Source: Oxalobacter sp. | GTDB taxonomy: Bacteria; Pseudomonadota; Gammaproteobacteria; Burkholderiales; Burkholderiaceae_D | Reading direction: 5' to 3' | DNA length: 64,000 nucleotides | NCBI GenBank assembly: GCA_003605115.1 | Contig: QZKY01000015.1 | Coordinates: 124,001-188,000, forward strand | Part shown: piece by piece, positions 41,803 through 50,916 of the stretch | How positions within the stretch are numbered: position 1 is the first letter of the stretch | Layout: each line of letters begins with the position of its first letter | Program-made: the position numbers and the translations under genes | Notes under the pieces: model-generated | Told to the model about the DNA's origin: nothing | The model's input: only the letters and a program-made list of their open reading frames with translations | Database searches by the model: none

Positions 41803-43086
41803 ATGAGAATGGCATCGATTTTCCGCGTTTTTGTTTCGGCAGTTTTTTTTGTTTTATCGACGGCACACCTCCAGGCTCATGCGCAATTGCGCGTGGAGAT
41901 ATCGGGGGTAGGCGCGGTACAAATTCCGATAGCGGTAGCCGGTTTTGCGGATGAATCGATAGCGCCGCAGAAAATCACGTCGATTATTCGAGCCGATCTG
42001 GAACGCAGTGGCGTTTTCAAGATCATCCCGGCCAATGTCGTCCTGTCTGAAACGGCGTCTGTCAGTTTTGGGGATTGGCGTAACCGGGGCGCCGAAGCGC
42101 TGGTTGTAGGCAGTTTGCAACGTCAGCCCGGTGGGCGTTTCAGTGTGCGATATATGCTGTACGACCTTATTAAAGCGGCGCCGCTTTCCGGTTTTTCGAT
42201 GGTGACGCAGCCGCACAGCACGCGCCTGACAGCCCACAAGATTGCTGACGATATATACGAGAAATTGACCGGTGTGCGCGGCATTTTCTCCACACGAATT
42301 GCCTATGTGACCAAAGATGGTCGCAGCTACCGTCTGGAGGTGGCCGATGCTGACGGTGAAGATATCCAGGTCGCCCTGCGTTCAAGTGAGCCCATTATTT
42401 CACCGTCCTGGTCGCCGGATGGCAACAAGGTTGCTTACGTTTCCTTCGAGGCTAAAAAACCGGTCATCTACGTACAAAATTTGCTCACCGGCAAGCGTAC
42501 TTTGATTGCCAATCACTGGGGAAACAATTCGGCGCCGGCTTGGGCACCCGATGGCAGGACACTGGCGTTGGCATTATCGCGGGACGGTCTGACGCAAGTT
42601 TATCTGGCCAATGCGGATGGTGGCGGGGTTCGGCAGTTGACCTATATCGACTGCATTAACACCGAACCACGGTTTTCCCCGGATGGCCGCTACATTTATT
42701 TCACCAGCGATCGCAGCGGCCAACCGCATATCTATCGCATGGATGTGGATGGCATGAGCGAGCAACGTGTCACTTTTAATAGTAATTACAACGTTAGCCC
42801 CCGTTTGTCGCCGGATGGCAGGCTTTTAGCCTATATTTCACGCAGAGATGGTGCGTTTTACCTTTATACACTTGACCTGACGAACGGTCAGGAGTTACGC
42901 TTGTCTGACACGACGATGGATGAGTCGCCGAGTTTTGCACCGAACAGTAAGTACATTATGTTTGCCACCGAATTGGGGCGTCGCGGCACCCTGTCGGTAG
43001 TTTCCATTGATGGCCGCAGTAGGCATCGTCTGACTCCGCGTGCAGGCGATATTCGCGAGCCCACCTGGGGCCCGTTTATGAAGTAA
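41803..43086 (+). CDS. tolB: Tol-Pal system beta-propeller protein TolB
   Basis: 427 residues. A signal peptide (about 1-28, ending at LQAHA) leads to an N-terminal TolB domain (about 30-160) and a six-bladed beta-propeller of WD40-like repeats with [62 protein letters not shown] and [15 protein letters not shown]. It is periplasmic and switches Pal between peptidoglycan-bound and mobile states. A second ATG two codons in is an alternative start. pal follows after 21 bases. Confidence 0.96.
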   Translation: MRMASIFRVFVSAVFFVLSTAHLQAHAQLRVEISGVGAVQIPIAVAGFADESIAPQKITSIIRADLERSGVFKIIPANVVLSETASVSFGDWRNRGAEALVVGSLQRQPGGRFSVRYMLYDLIKAAPLSGFSMVTQPHSTRLTAHKIADDIYEKLTGVRGIFSTRIAYVTKDGRSYRLEVADADGEDIQVALRSSEPIISPSWSPDGNKVAYVSFEAKKPVIYVQNLLTGKRTLIANHWGNNSAPAWAPDGRTLALALSRDGLTQVYLANADGGGVRQLTYIDCINTEPRFSPDGRYIYFTSDRSGQPHIYRMDVDGMSEQRVTFNSNYNVSPRLSPDGRLLAYISRRDGAFYLYTLDLTNGQELRLSDTTMDESPSFAPNSKYIMFATELGRRGTLSVVSIDGRSRHRLTPRAGDIREPTWGPFMK

Positions 43087-43107
43087 ATTCTTGTGAGAGG
43101 AAGCATT

Positions 43108-43584
43108 ATGCTTAAAAACAAAGCTCTGATATCTGCTCTATTTTGTTCGATATTATTGGTTGCATGTAGTTCAACCGGTTCCCTGGATGGCAGCGATGGT
43201 GCAGGCGGTCAATCGGGTGACGGTACAACATCCGGTGTGGCTGGTGGTTCAGCGGGTGATCTGTCCAAGCGCAGCGTGTATTTTGATTTTGACAAATTCA
43301 ATGTCAAAGCCGAGTACAAACCCGTTGTTCAGGCGCATGCCAACCAGGTGAAAAAGGACAAGCGTAAAGTGGTCATTCAAGGCAATGCCGACGAGCGCGG
43401 TAGCCGTGAGTACAACCTGGCACTTGGTCAGCGTCGTGCTGCTTCCGTGCGCAAGACGATGAGCCTGATGGGTGTTTCTTCCAAGCGCATCGAAGTCGTT
43501 TCCTATGGCGAAGAAAAACCAAAAGCCAAGGGGCATGACGAAGCATCTTGGGCTGAAAACCGTCGCGCGGATATCGTGTATTGA
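43108..43584 (+). CDS. pal: Peptidoglycan-associated lipoprotein Pal
   Basis: 158 residues from ATG 43108, chosen over an in-frame GTG at 43093 because GAGAGG lies before it. A lipoprotein signal ends in LLVAC, with the lipidated Cys near 19. A Gly/Ser-rich linker is followed by an OmpA-type peptidoglycan-binding domain (VYFDFDKFNVK, GNADERGSREYNLALGQRRA, ENRRADIVY). It holds the outer membrane to the cell wall. The stop overlaps the start of cpoB by one base. Confidence 0.96.
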   Translation: MLKNKALISALFCSILLVACSSTGSLDGSDGAGGQSGDGTTSGVAGGSAGDLSKRSVYFDFDKFNVKAEYKPVVQAHANQVKKDKRKVVIQGNADERGSREYNLALGQRRAASVRKTMSLMGVSSKRIEVVSYGEEKPKAKGHDEASWAENRRADIVY

Positions 43585-44306
43585 TGGGAAGTCCTCGCAT
43601 CAAAATTGCGACGGCTTTTATAGCCGTCCTGACCGTCCTGCCGTCGCTTGCGACGGCAGGATTGTTTGAGGATACCGAGGCGCGCAAAGCGCTGCTTGAA
43701 ATGCGCAGCAAGCTCGAGTCCAAGGCAGAAGTGACCGGTTTGCTGGAAGTGGCCAATCAGAACGAAGCACTCAAGCAGGAAATTGCCCGACTGCGAGGCC
43801 AAGTTGAAGTGCTTACGCATGAACTGGCGAATGCCCAAAAACGTCAAAAAGATTTTTATGTCGAACTCGATGAGCGCATGCGGAAGCTGGAACCGCAGCA
43901 AGTCGTGATCGATGGCAGAAAAGTGACAATCGATTCAGCAGAACAAAATGCATACGATGCTGCCTTTGCCCAGTTCAAGGCGGGGGATTACAAGGCGGCG
44001 AGCGCGGCGTTTTCCAGCTTTACAAAACGCTATCCCCAATCCGGTTTTGCCCCCTCTGCGCAGTACTTCTTGGGCAGTTCCTATTACGCCTTGCGAGAGT
44101 ACGAGAAAGCGATAATGGCTCAAATGGTGGTGGTGAAGCTTCACGCCAATACTTCTCGGGCACCGGATGCCATGCTCAACATTGCCAGTTGCTACATCGA
44201 GATGAAAGACAAGGCGAATGCCAAGAAAATGCTCAAGAAACTTGTTGCCCAGTATCCACAGTCGGAAGCGGCAGAAACGGCAAAGACACGCCTGAAATCT
44301 GAATGA
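43584..44306 (+). CDS. cpoB: Cell division coordinator CpoB (YbgF)
   Basis: 240 residues from ATG 43584. A signal peptide ends near ATA (residue about 25). A coiled coil (about 35-95) follows, then a TPR domain in the C-terminal half (AYDAAFAQFKAGDYKAASAAF, SAQYFLGSSYYALREYEKAI). In E. coli it ties peptidoglycan synthesis to outer-membrane constriction through PBP1B and TolA. It is the last gene of the ybgC-tolQRAB-pal-cpoB operon and is followed by a terminator. Confidence 0.93.
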   Translation: MGSPRIKIATAFIAVLTVLPSLATAGLFEDTEARKALLEMRSKLESKAEVTGLLEVANQNEALKQEIARLRGQVEVLTHELANAQKRQKDFYVELDERMRKLEPQQVVIDGRKVTIDSAEQNAYDAAFAQFKAGDYKAASAAFSSFTKRYPQSGFAPSAQYFLGSSYYALREYEKAIMAQMVVVKLHANTSRAPDAMLNIASCYIEMKDKANAKKMLKKLVAQYPQSEAAETAKTRLKSE

Positions 44307-44348
44307 GGCCATCCTCTGACGAGGGCGCAAGCTTAAAAAATGGTCAAT

Positions 44349-44380
44349 AAAAAGGGCTCCCGTGTGTGGAGCCCTTTTTT
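44349..44380 (+). terminator. Rho-independent terminator after the tol-pal operon
   Basis: A GGGCTCC/GGAGCCC stem extended by A/T pairs encloses a 7-base loop CGTGTGT and ends in a run of T. It lies 42 bases after the cpoB stop and also faces the stop of the convergent CRP/FNR gene. Confidence 0.9.
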
Positions 44381-44421
44381 ACAGCTTGGTCTGACAGCTT
44401 AGGAGAGTTTTCTGGCGTTTC

Positions 44422-45318
44422 TTAGTGAGTGGTAAGTGTTTCGGCATCTGTCCAGCGTCCTGCCTTTTTGGGAGCCGCCTTGATTTTGCCAACCCCATCT
44501 TCTTTCGTGCGTGCCTTGGAGGGGGGCAAACGGCGCAGGGTTCGAAGGGCGTCGATATCTTTCAATTCGATGGTTTTTTGGTCAACGCTGATGAGGCCAA
44601 CTTCATTCAGCGCAGACAGCGTGCGGCTGACCGTTTCCAAGGTCAGGCCGAGGTAGCTACCAATTTCGTGGCGCGTCATACGCAGATTGAACATCTTGCT
44701 GGAATAACCCATTTGCGCAAATTTGTCCGAGAGGGATACCAGGAACCGGGCGACACGGCCTTCTGCGCTCAAGGTACCGAGCATGCAAATCATGGATTGC
44801 TCGCGAACCAGTTCGCGACTCATGACGCTGTACATGGCGTGTTCGAATTCAACATGGCTACGACCCAGTGCGGTGAGCTTTTTGAAGGGGAGCAGAATCA
44901 GGTCGCAGTCTGACAGGGCGACGGCTTCCGATGCGTAACGTTTGCTGTGAATGCCGTCTACGCCAAGCAAATCCGATTTCATCGGGAAGCTCAAAACTTG
45001 TTCATTCCCTAACTCGTCGATGAGAACCGTTTTGACGAAACCAGAGTTGACGATATAGAGCATGTCAAAAGCCTGGTCGGTCGTGAAAATGCGCTGACCC
45101 GCTTTGAACTGGACGTGCTGGAAAAGAACTTCTTCGTTGGCGATTGAGGAATTGTGAGATACCGGGATGCGCAACAGTTCGCAGACTTCTTTCAGATTCG
45201 ACCAGAGCTTTCCCTGGCGTTGTCGACCGGCCTCTAGCCCATTGAGGGGAGGAAGTGAGGAAGTCGGTTCGGGACGGACTTCAGACGTTTTTGTGGAATA
45301 CATACAAGAATCCCCCAT
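44422..45318 (-). CDS. CRP/FNR-family transcription regulator lacking the FNR N-terminal cysteines
   Basis: 298 residues; ATG 45303 is an alternative start five codons in. A cyclic-nucleotide-type beta roll (about 60-150, FTTDQAFDMLYIVNSGFVKT), a long dimer helix and a winged helix-turn-helix domain are visible. The recognition helix reads ETVSRTLSAL (228-237), whose E-SR pattern in FNR reads TTGAT half-sites. FNR's three N-terminal cluster cysteines are missing: only one Cys lies in that region, plus one aligned with FNR Cys122. It therefore probably does not hold the standard 4Fe-4S cluster. A basic Ala/Lys tail of about 30 residues ends the protein. It diverges from the kinase/P-ATPase pair across a 416-base region. 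Confidence 0.88.
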   Translation of the reverse strand: MGDSCMYSTKTSEVRPEPTSSLPPLNGLEAGRQRQGKLWSNLKEVCELLRIPVSHNSSIANEEVLFQHVQFKAGQRIFTTDQAFDMLYIVNSGFVKTVLIDELGNEQVLSFPMKSDLLGVDGIHSKRYASEAVALSDCDLILLPFKKLTALGRSHVEFEHAMYSVMSRELVREQSMICMLGTLSAEGRVARFLVSLSDKFAQMGYSSKMFNLRMTRHEIGSYLGLTLETVSRTLSALNEVGLISVDQKTIELKDIDALRTLRRLPPSKARTKEDGVGKIKAAPKKAGRWTDAETLTTH

Positions 45319-45488
45319 ATTTTTTGCGACCGATTGGTGAAATGTCTTTGAACTTGATCAGAAAACAGGTCTTTGATTTTCTGCTTTATGCTTCGCTTCC
45401 TGATGGGAATCAAACCAAAACCCTTTGTAGGTTCTTTCATTATTGCGATTTCTCATGTTGTTGAATATCAGCAACTGCCTAAATTACA

Positions 45489-45527
45489 TGTAGGAATCGT
45501 GATTTTTGTTGTAGGAATTTTCCTACA
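45489..45527. promoter_or_regulatory. TGTAGGA palindrome with an extra phased half-site
   Basis: TGTAGGA (45510-45516), ATTT, TCCTACA (45521-45527) form an 18-base perfect palindrome, and another TGTAGGA starts at 45489, exactly 21 bases (two helix turns) before the first. Such layout suits a dimeric LuxR/NarL-type response regulator. It lies about 190-210 bases from both flanking starts. On the minus strand TGTAAT at 45483-45488 could be a -10 hexamer placing the palindrome near -43 of the CRP/FNR gene. The regulator is not known. Confidence 0.5.
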
Positions 45528-45714
45528 TGAGATTTTTCCACGTGCGCCAGACCTTGTTGTTATCTGATCATGCATTCCCGTGGTAGAAACCAAGATTGTG
45601 TTCTGCATGCTGCTCTCGATGCCTTAAACTCGTGTTTTGGTTTGGGACGGTGGTTCGCGGATATTGTCACCCCCAAGTCTTGGAGGGTCATCGCGATATC
45701 AAGGTAAGGACGGC

Positions 45715-45723
45715 GGGGGGGGG
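45715..45723 (+). repeat. Nine-G homopolymer at the ribosome-binding position
   Basis: Nine consecutive G lie 11 bases before the ATG at 45735, where a Shine-Dalgarno sequence would sit. An in-frame TAA at 45705-45707 excludes an N-terminal extension through the tract. Length changes could alter translation of the kinase gene. Confidence 0.6.
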
Positions 45724-45734
45724 CAAAGCGAAAC

Positions 45735-47336
45735 ATGGCGCGCTATATATCAGGTGGTGGTTATCAGGTTCAGGCGAGAATGGTTGCCGCACTATTCGAA
45801 ACAAGGCGTTCGATGGCGCCTGTGGGTGATGTGCGCCTGTTTGAAACGCACATTTCCTGGGTGCTGCTCGCGGGGCAACATGCTTACAAGATAAAAAAAG
45901 CGCTGGATGTCGGCTTTCTGGATTTTACGTCACTGAGCGCCAGGCAGTATTTCTGTGATGAAGAAGTCCGCTTGAATTCACGGATGGCGCCGGACATTTA
46001 TCAGGATGTGGTGCCGATTGGCGGGACGCCTGAGGCGCCGATGATCGGGGTGCTGCCAGCTATTGATTATGCCGTCAGGATGCGCCGTTTTTCGGTAGAT
46101 GCCGAACTGGACAAACTCATTGAAGCCGGTCAAGTGTCAAGCGCACACATCGACAGTCTTGCGCAAGTACTTGCGCGTTTTCATCTCAGCCTCCCCGGCA
46201 TTGCGTCAGACTCGCCTTACGGTCATGGGACTGCATTTTGCAAGCTGGCGATGCAAAATTTTACGGAATTGCCAGACAACTTCACCTCGGTGTTGGGGCA
46301 GTTTGTTGTCTTGGCACTGCATGACGCTACGGAAGAAGAATATGCGGCTTGTGAAAAGCTGATAGAGGCACGGCGGGAAACCGGATTTGTCCGCGAATGT
46401 CATGGGGATTTGCACCTTGGGAATATCGTGATGATCGATGCGGTTGCCACGCCGTTTGACGGCATTGAATTCGATCCGGGGCTTCGATGGACAGACATCA
46501 TGGCCGACACCGCATTTCCGTTCATGGATCTTCTGTACTATGCCCGTTCCGATTTGGCGTATCGTTTCCTGAATGCCTGGCTCGAGGAGACAGGCGATTA
46601 CAATGGCGTGGCATTGTTGCGCTTGTACGCTTGCTATCGTGCTGCCGTGCGTGCCAAGATCAATGCGCTCAGGGCATCGCAGCCAGGCATTTCCGAGATT
46701 GCGCAAAAACGCGCCCACGACGCTTTTTACAAGTATTTGTCGGTGGCATGCAATTGTCTGGTGCGCCATCGTCCTGCGCTGATTATTACCCATGGCTTGC
46801 CAGGTTCCGGAAAAACAACTTTTTCACAGGCAGCACTGGAGCGTATTGGCGCCATACGCATTCGATCAGATGTGGAGCGCAAGCGACTGTTTGGTATTGC
46901 CGTGCACGAAAGCAGCCAATCGTCTCTTGGCGAAAACATTTACACGCCAGAAGCGACGATGCAAACGTATGAACGCTTGCGGGATTTGGCGCAAGGTCTC
47001 GTCAAATCAGGCTATCGGGTCATTGTGGATGCGGCGTTCTTGAAGTGGGAAGAGCGTGAACAGTTTCGGCAACTGGCCGCCAGAATGCGCGTGCCATTCG
47101 TGATCGCATCGATTCGGGCTGACGATACCGAATTGCGTGAACGCATTCAGCAACGCATGCTGCAAGGCAAAGATGCGTCCGAAGCCAATCTCAATGTGCT
47201 TGACGCACTGCAAGCTTTCAGCGAATCGCTGGAGGAGGAAGAGTCAGCCAGCACAATTGTTTTTTACAATTCGGGAACGAATGGTTTTTCCGGAAGCGAT
47301 CCGGGATGGCGAACGCTCGACGACGTTTTGGACTAA
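45735..47336 (+). CDS. Fused aminoglycoside-phosphotransferase-like / P-loop kinase-like protein
   Basis: 533 residues from ATG 45735; ATG 45780 is an alternative start. The N-terminal two thirds are an APH-type kinase fold (HISWVLLAGQHAYKIKKAL, catalytic loop CHGDLHLGNIVM, then GIEFDPGLRW with the metal-binding Asp). The C-terminal third is a separate P-loop ATPase with Walker A HGLPGSGKTTF and later RADDTELRERIQQR. The whole matches the COG2187-COG0645 fusion family, of which Mycobacterium tuberculosis Rv2004c in the DosR hypoxia regulon is, from memory, a member. The substrate is unknown; antibiotic resistance should not be assumed. The P-ATPase gene follows after five bases, so the two form an operon. 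Confidence 0.86.
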   Translation: MARYISGGGYQVQARMVAALFETRRSMAPVGDVRLFETHISWVLLAGQHAYKIKKALDVGFLDFTSLSARQYFCDEEVRLNSRMAPDIYQDVVPIGGTPEAPMIGVLPAIDYAVRMRRFSVDAELDKLIEAGQVSSAHIDSLAQVLARFHLSLPGIASDSPYGHGTAFCKLAMQNFTELPDNFTSVLGQFVVLALHDATEEEYAACEKLIEARRETGFVRECHGDLHLGNIVMIDAVATPFDGIEFDPGLRWTDIMADTAFPFMDLLYYARSDLAYRFLNAWLEETGDYNGVALLRLYACYRAAVRAKINALRASQPGISEIAQKRAHDAFYKYLSVACNCLVRHRPALIITHGLPGSGKTTFSQAALERIGAIRIRSDVERKRLFGIAVHESSQSSLGENIYTPEATMQTYERLRDLAQGLVKSGYRVIVDAAFLKWEEREQFRQLAARMRVPFVIASIRADDTELRERIQQRMLQGKDASEANLNVLDALQAFSESLEEEESASTIVFYNSGTNGFSGSDPGWRTLDDVLD

Positions 47337-47341
47337 GGGCA

Positions 47342-50035
47342 ATGAAAATTCACTTACTCACGATTGATGAATCCATCAAAAGTCTGGAGGGTAAAGCAGA
47401 GGGCTTGTCGCATGCGGAAGCGCAGCGACGTCTAAAAGAGTATGGCCTCAATCGTGTGGAGGAAGTGAAAAGCGAACCAATGCTGCTTCGGTTCGTTAAG
47501 GAGTTTACGCATTTTTTTGCCTTGATTTTGTGGGTCGCGGCTGGCTTGTCTTTTTTTTCCGAATGGCACGATCCAGGGCAAGGGTGGAATAAGGTTGGTG
47601 TAGCAATTGTTGGCGTCATCCTCATCAACGGTTCTTTCGCCTTCTGGCAAGAATGGCGGATCCAAAAGACATTAGCTGCCTTGAAAAATCTTTTGCCGCA
47701 CCAGGCGAAAGTGATGCGCGATGGGCGAGTGATTCAGTTGCAGGTCGAGCTGATCGTGCCGGGCGATGTTTTGCTGCTGGAGGCGGGAGACAATATCCCG
47801 GCAGATTGCCGTTTGATCGAAGCCTATGGTGTACGTGTCAACAATGCCAGTGTGACTGGCGAATCTCTGCCACAAGCACGAGAAGCACAAGCACACGAGC
47901 ATGACGGTGAGGTGCTTCACGCCAGAAATGTGCTGCTGGCAGGCACGTCAATGGCGTCCGGGCAAGCGAGAGCCATTGTTTATGCCACAGGCGCGCGAAC
48001 AGAATTTGGCCGCATTGCCCATTTGACGCAAACCGGTGCTGAGTTGGCTTCACCGCTCAAAATGGAAATGATGCGGTTGAGCCGAATTATTGTGCTCTTG
48101 TCCTTCGTGATTGGAAGCCTTTTCTTTTTGGCGGGATGGGTTTTGGTAGGCATCCCATTGTGGAAGGCGTTTATTTTTGCAGTCGGGATTATTGTTGCCA
48201 TGGTGCCAGAGGGTCTTCTGGCCACTCTGACGCTCTCGCTGGTTTTGGGAACCCAGCGTATGGCCAAGCGCAATGTGTTGATACGCTATTTGCCTTCTGT
48301 TGAGACGCTTGGCTCGACGACGGTAATTTGCACCGATAAAACCGGAACCTTGACGCAAAACCGGATGGTGGTGAGGCAGATCTATTACGGAAGTGATGAT
48401 CAGGTTCGCCACACGGCTGATCTTTCCCTCCCGCTTTCTGATGGCCAGCGTTATTTTCACGAAGCGGCTTTTTACTGCCATGATTTGCGAAATGGCGATA
48501 AGCAAGACGGAATGATTGGCGATCCCATGGAAATGGCGCTGGTGGATATGTCCAGGAAAGTCGTATCAGGTCATACTTTTTACTCGAAGCTGTACGAGAT
48601 CCCGTTCGATACGGATCGACTCAGGTTATCGACGATTCACCAAACCGCTGATGGGCCGCATCTTTATTGCAAGGGCGCGCCGGAGGCGGTATTGCCGCTT
48701 TGCGAACGAATATATCTTGGTGGTGCGGTTCGTGATCTGACAGAGACCGAGCGAAAGCGAATTCACCGGATGCAAGACGAAATGGCCAGCAAGGGGTTGA
48801 GGGTGTTGGCGATGGCGCATAAAAATCTGGAACCGGACTGGAAGGATGGCGATCCGGAGGCTGGGATGGTGTTTGCAGGGCTTGCCGGACTGGAAGACCC
48901 GCCGCGCCCTGAAGTGCCTGAGGCGATTCGGCTATGTCGTGCCGCAGGGATTCGTGTGATTATGGTGACGGGCGACCATCCGCGTACCGCGTCAGCTATT
49001 GCGCGCGAAATAGGATTGGTTCAATCAGATAACACTGTTGTGATCACGGGCGAGAAACTGCGCACGATTTCAGATACCCAGTTGATGCTCGCATTGGACG
49101 CTGAAGAAATCATATTTGCTCGCATCGGCGCAGATCAGAAACGTCGCATCGTCGATGTGCTCAAGCAAAAGGGGCATATTGTTGCGGTGACCGGCGATGG
49201 CGTAAATGACGCGCCGGCACTCAAATCTGCACACATCGGCATTGCGATGGGGATTGCCGGTACTGATGTCGCGAAAGAATCGGCGGACATGGTGCTGCTG
49301 GATGATAATTTCGCCAGTATCGTCAGTGCGATTGAGGAAGGTCGCGGGGTGTTCGACAACATCCGAAAATTCATAACGTACATCCTGACCTCGAACGTAC
49401 CGGAACTGATCCCGTTCTTAGCATTTGTGTTGTTCAAGGTGCCGCTGGGTTTGACGCTCATTCAAATTTTGCTGATCGATCTGGGAACCGATTCCTTGCC
49501 AGCAGTGGGGTTGGGTGCAGATAGACCCGATCCTGCCGTCATGCAACGCCCGCCGCGTGCACGGGATGAAAAATTATTCGATACCAAATTGGCCGTGCGG
49601 GCATTTTTGCTTTTGGGTTTGATGGAATCGGTCGCAGCGATGGCCATATTCTTCATCGTATTAAAAAGTTTTGGATGGGAATACGGTCAGGAATTACTGG
49701 GAGCCGATCCCAACTACCTTGCAGCCACAACAGCTTGCTTGAGTGCGGTCATCGTCATGCAAGTCATGAATGTCTTTTTATGCCGCAGTGCCACCCGTTC
49801 CGTTTTTGCTCAAAGCTGGTTGAGTAATCCCGTTATTGTTGGGGGCATCGTTTTTGAAATGGCGCTGATCCTGTTTGTCGTTTACACGCCTGTGGGCAAT
49901 ACCTTGTTTGGTACGGCACCGGTTGCTTGGTGGGTATGGTTTGCTGTCATACCGTTTGCGATAGCCATGCTCGCGCTGGACGAAGGGCGCAAGGCGCTTT
50001 TCAAGCCACAGAAAGCCTCGCAGAAAGCCTTATAG
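47342..50035 (+). CDS. P-type cation ATPase with Na,K-ATPase-like membrane motifs
   Basis: 897 residues from ATG 47342. The N-terminal cation-ATPase domain (GLSHAEAQRRLKEYGLNRV), actuator TGES, phosphorylation site CTDKTGTLTQNRM (D332), MVTGDHPRTA and hinge GDGVNDAPALK are all present, with about ten membrane helices. Helix 4 has PEGLL (289-293) as in Na,K/H,K-ATPases, not PEGLP as in Ca-ATPases. Helices 5 and 6 read LTSNVPE and IDLGTDSLPA, again Na,K-like. It is thus a bacterial P2-type ATPase near the P2C branch, probably moving Na+, K+, H+ or Ca2+. No beta-subunit gene is seen. It forms a two-gene operon with the kinase-like gene and converges with thyA. Confidence 0.9.
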   Translation: MKIHLLTIDESIKSLEGKAEGLSHAEAQRRLKEYGLNRVEEVKSEPMLLRFVKEFTHFFALILWVAAGLSFFSEWHDPGQGWNKVGVAIVGVILINGSFAFWQEWRIQKTLAALKNLLPHQAKVMRDGRVIQLQVELIVPGDVLLLEAGDNIPADCRLIEAYGVRVNNASVTGESLPQAREAQAHEHDGEVLHARNVLLAGTSMASGQARAIVYATGARTEFGRIAHLTQTGAELASPLKMEMMRLSRIIVLLSFVIGSLFFLAGWVLVGIPLWKAFIFAVGIIVAMVPEGLLATLTLSLVLGTQRMAKRNVLIRYLPSVETLGSTTVICTDKTGTLTQNRMVVRQIYYGSDDQVRHTADLSLPLSDGQRYFHEAAFYCHDLRNGDKQDGMIGDPMEMALVDMSRKVVSGHTFYSKLYEIPFDTDRLRLSTIHQTADGPHLYCKGAPEAVLPLCERIYLGGAVRDLTETERKRIHRMQDEMASKGLRVLAMAHKNLEPDWKDGDPEAGMVFAGLAGLEDPPRPEVPEAIRLCRAAGIRVIMVTGDHPRTASAIAREIGLVQSDNTVVITGEKLRTISDTQLMLALDAEEIIFARIGADQKRRIVDVLKQKGHIVAVTGDGVNDAPALKSAHIGIAMGIAGTDVAKESADMVLLDDNFASIVSAIEEGRGVFDNIRKFITYILTSNVPELIPFLAFVLFKVPLGLTLIQILLIDLGTDSLPAVGLGADRPDPAVMQRPPRARDEKLFDTKLAVRAFLLLGLMESVAAMAIFFIVLKSFGWEYGQELLGADPNYLAATTACLSAVIVMQVMNVFLCRSATRSVFAQSWLSNPVIVGGIVFEMALILFVVYTPVGNTLFGTAPVAWWVWFAVIPFAIAMLALDEGRKALFKPQKASQKAL

Positions 50036-50047
50036 GAAAACGGTGCT

Positions 50048-50887
50048 TCACACCGCAATCGGCGCAGGAATGTGAGGGTGTGCGTCGTATCCGACGATTT
50101 CGAAATCCTCGAAGGTATAATCGAAAATCGAATCGGGCTTGCGCTTGATGACCAGTTTCGGCAGCGGTCTGGGTTCGCGTGAGAGTTGCTGTTTTGCCTG
50201 CTCGATGTGGTTGGTGTAAAGGTGCAAGTCGCCAAAGGAATGAATGATTTCACCCGGTACGAGATTGCATTGCTGCGCCACCATGTGTGTCAGGAAAGCG
50301 ACCGAAGCGCCATTGTAGGGAACCCCCAGAAAGCAATCCCCGGAGCGTTGCGTCAGCATGCAACTCAGCTTGCCATTCGATACCCAGAATTGGTACATCA
50401 CGTGACAAGGCGGCAAAGCCATCTTGCCTTCTTCGGCATTTTGGGCAGGAGATTTCTTTTCGTCCGGCAAATACGCTACGTTCCAGGCATTGATGATGTG
50501 GCGACGGCTATTCGGATTTTGGCGCAAGCCATCGATCACGGCGAGAACCTGGTCGAAAATCTGGCCATCTGACCCTCCCCAGGCGCGCCATTGTGCGCCA
50601 TAAAGCGGCCCCAGTTCACCGGTAGGTGTCGCCCATTCGTCCCAAATGCTGACGCCGTTTTGTTTCAGGTAGGCGATATTGGTGCTGCCCTGGAGGAACC
50701 AGAGGAGTTCGTGCAGGATGGATTTGAGGTGGAGACGTTTGGTTGTCAGAAGGGGAAACCCCTGACTCAAATCATGCCGGTACATGCGCCCAAAGACAGA
50801 AAGCGTTCCAGTACCTGTGCGATCGCCCTTCAGGACGCCATTGTCGAGGATGTCTTGCAGTAAAGAGAGGTATTGCTTTTCCATCAT
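50048..50887 (-). CDS. thyA: Thymidylate synthase
   Basis: 279 residues (start at 50887 or the next codon). Motifs are [35 protein letters not shown], the active cysteine in [28 protein letters not shown] and DLHLYTNH. It methylates dUMP with methylene-tetrahydrofolate to give dTMP. It is about 15 residues longer than the E. coli enzyme because of a loop [16 protein letters not shown] before the active cysteine. It lies 29 bases after lnt in the same direction and may be the last gene of that unit. The folA gene often found next to it is not present. Confidence 0.95.
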   Translation of the reverse strand: MMEKQYLSLLQDILDNGVLKGDRTGTGTLSVFGRMYRHDLSQGFPLLTTKRLHLKSILHELLWFLQGSTNIAYLKQNGVSIWDEWATPTGELGPLYGAQWRAWGGSDGQIFDQVLAVIDGLRQNPNSRRHIINAWNVAYLPDEKKSPAQNAEEGKMALPPCHVMYQFWVSNGKLSCMLTQRSGDCFLGVPYNGASVAFLTHMVAQQCNLVPGEIIHSFGDLHLYTNHIEQAKQQLSREPRPLPKLVIKRKPDSIFDYTFEDFEIVGYDAHPHIPAPIAV

Positions 50888-50916
50888 TATTTCCAGAACG
50901 AATGTCGAATTTTAAC

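Larger units (their letters stand above)
45319..45734. other. 416-base divergent regulatory region
   Basis: It separates the CRP/FNR gene from the kinase and P-ATPase genes. It holds the TGTAGGA operator-like cluster and the poly-G tract listed separately, plus TTGATCA at 45356-45362, a single FNR-like half-site. No small protein was judged convincing in it. Confidence 0.6.

Noticed and set aside
45735-47336. Antibiotic-resistance phosphotransferase
   Set aside because: The APH-like fold with a fused P-loop domain marks a separate chromosomal family with no known link to aminoglycosides.
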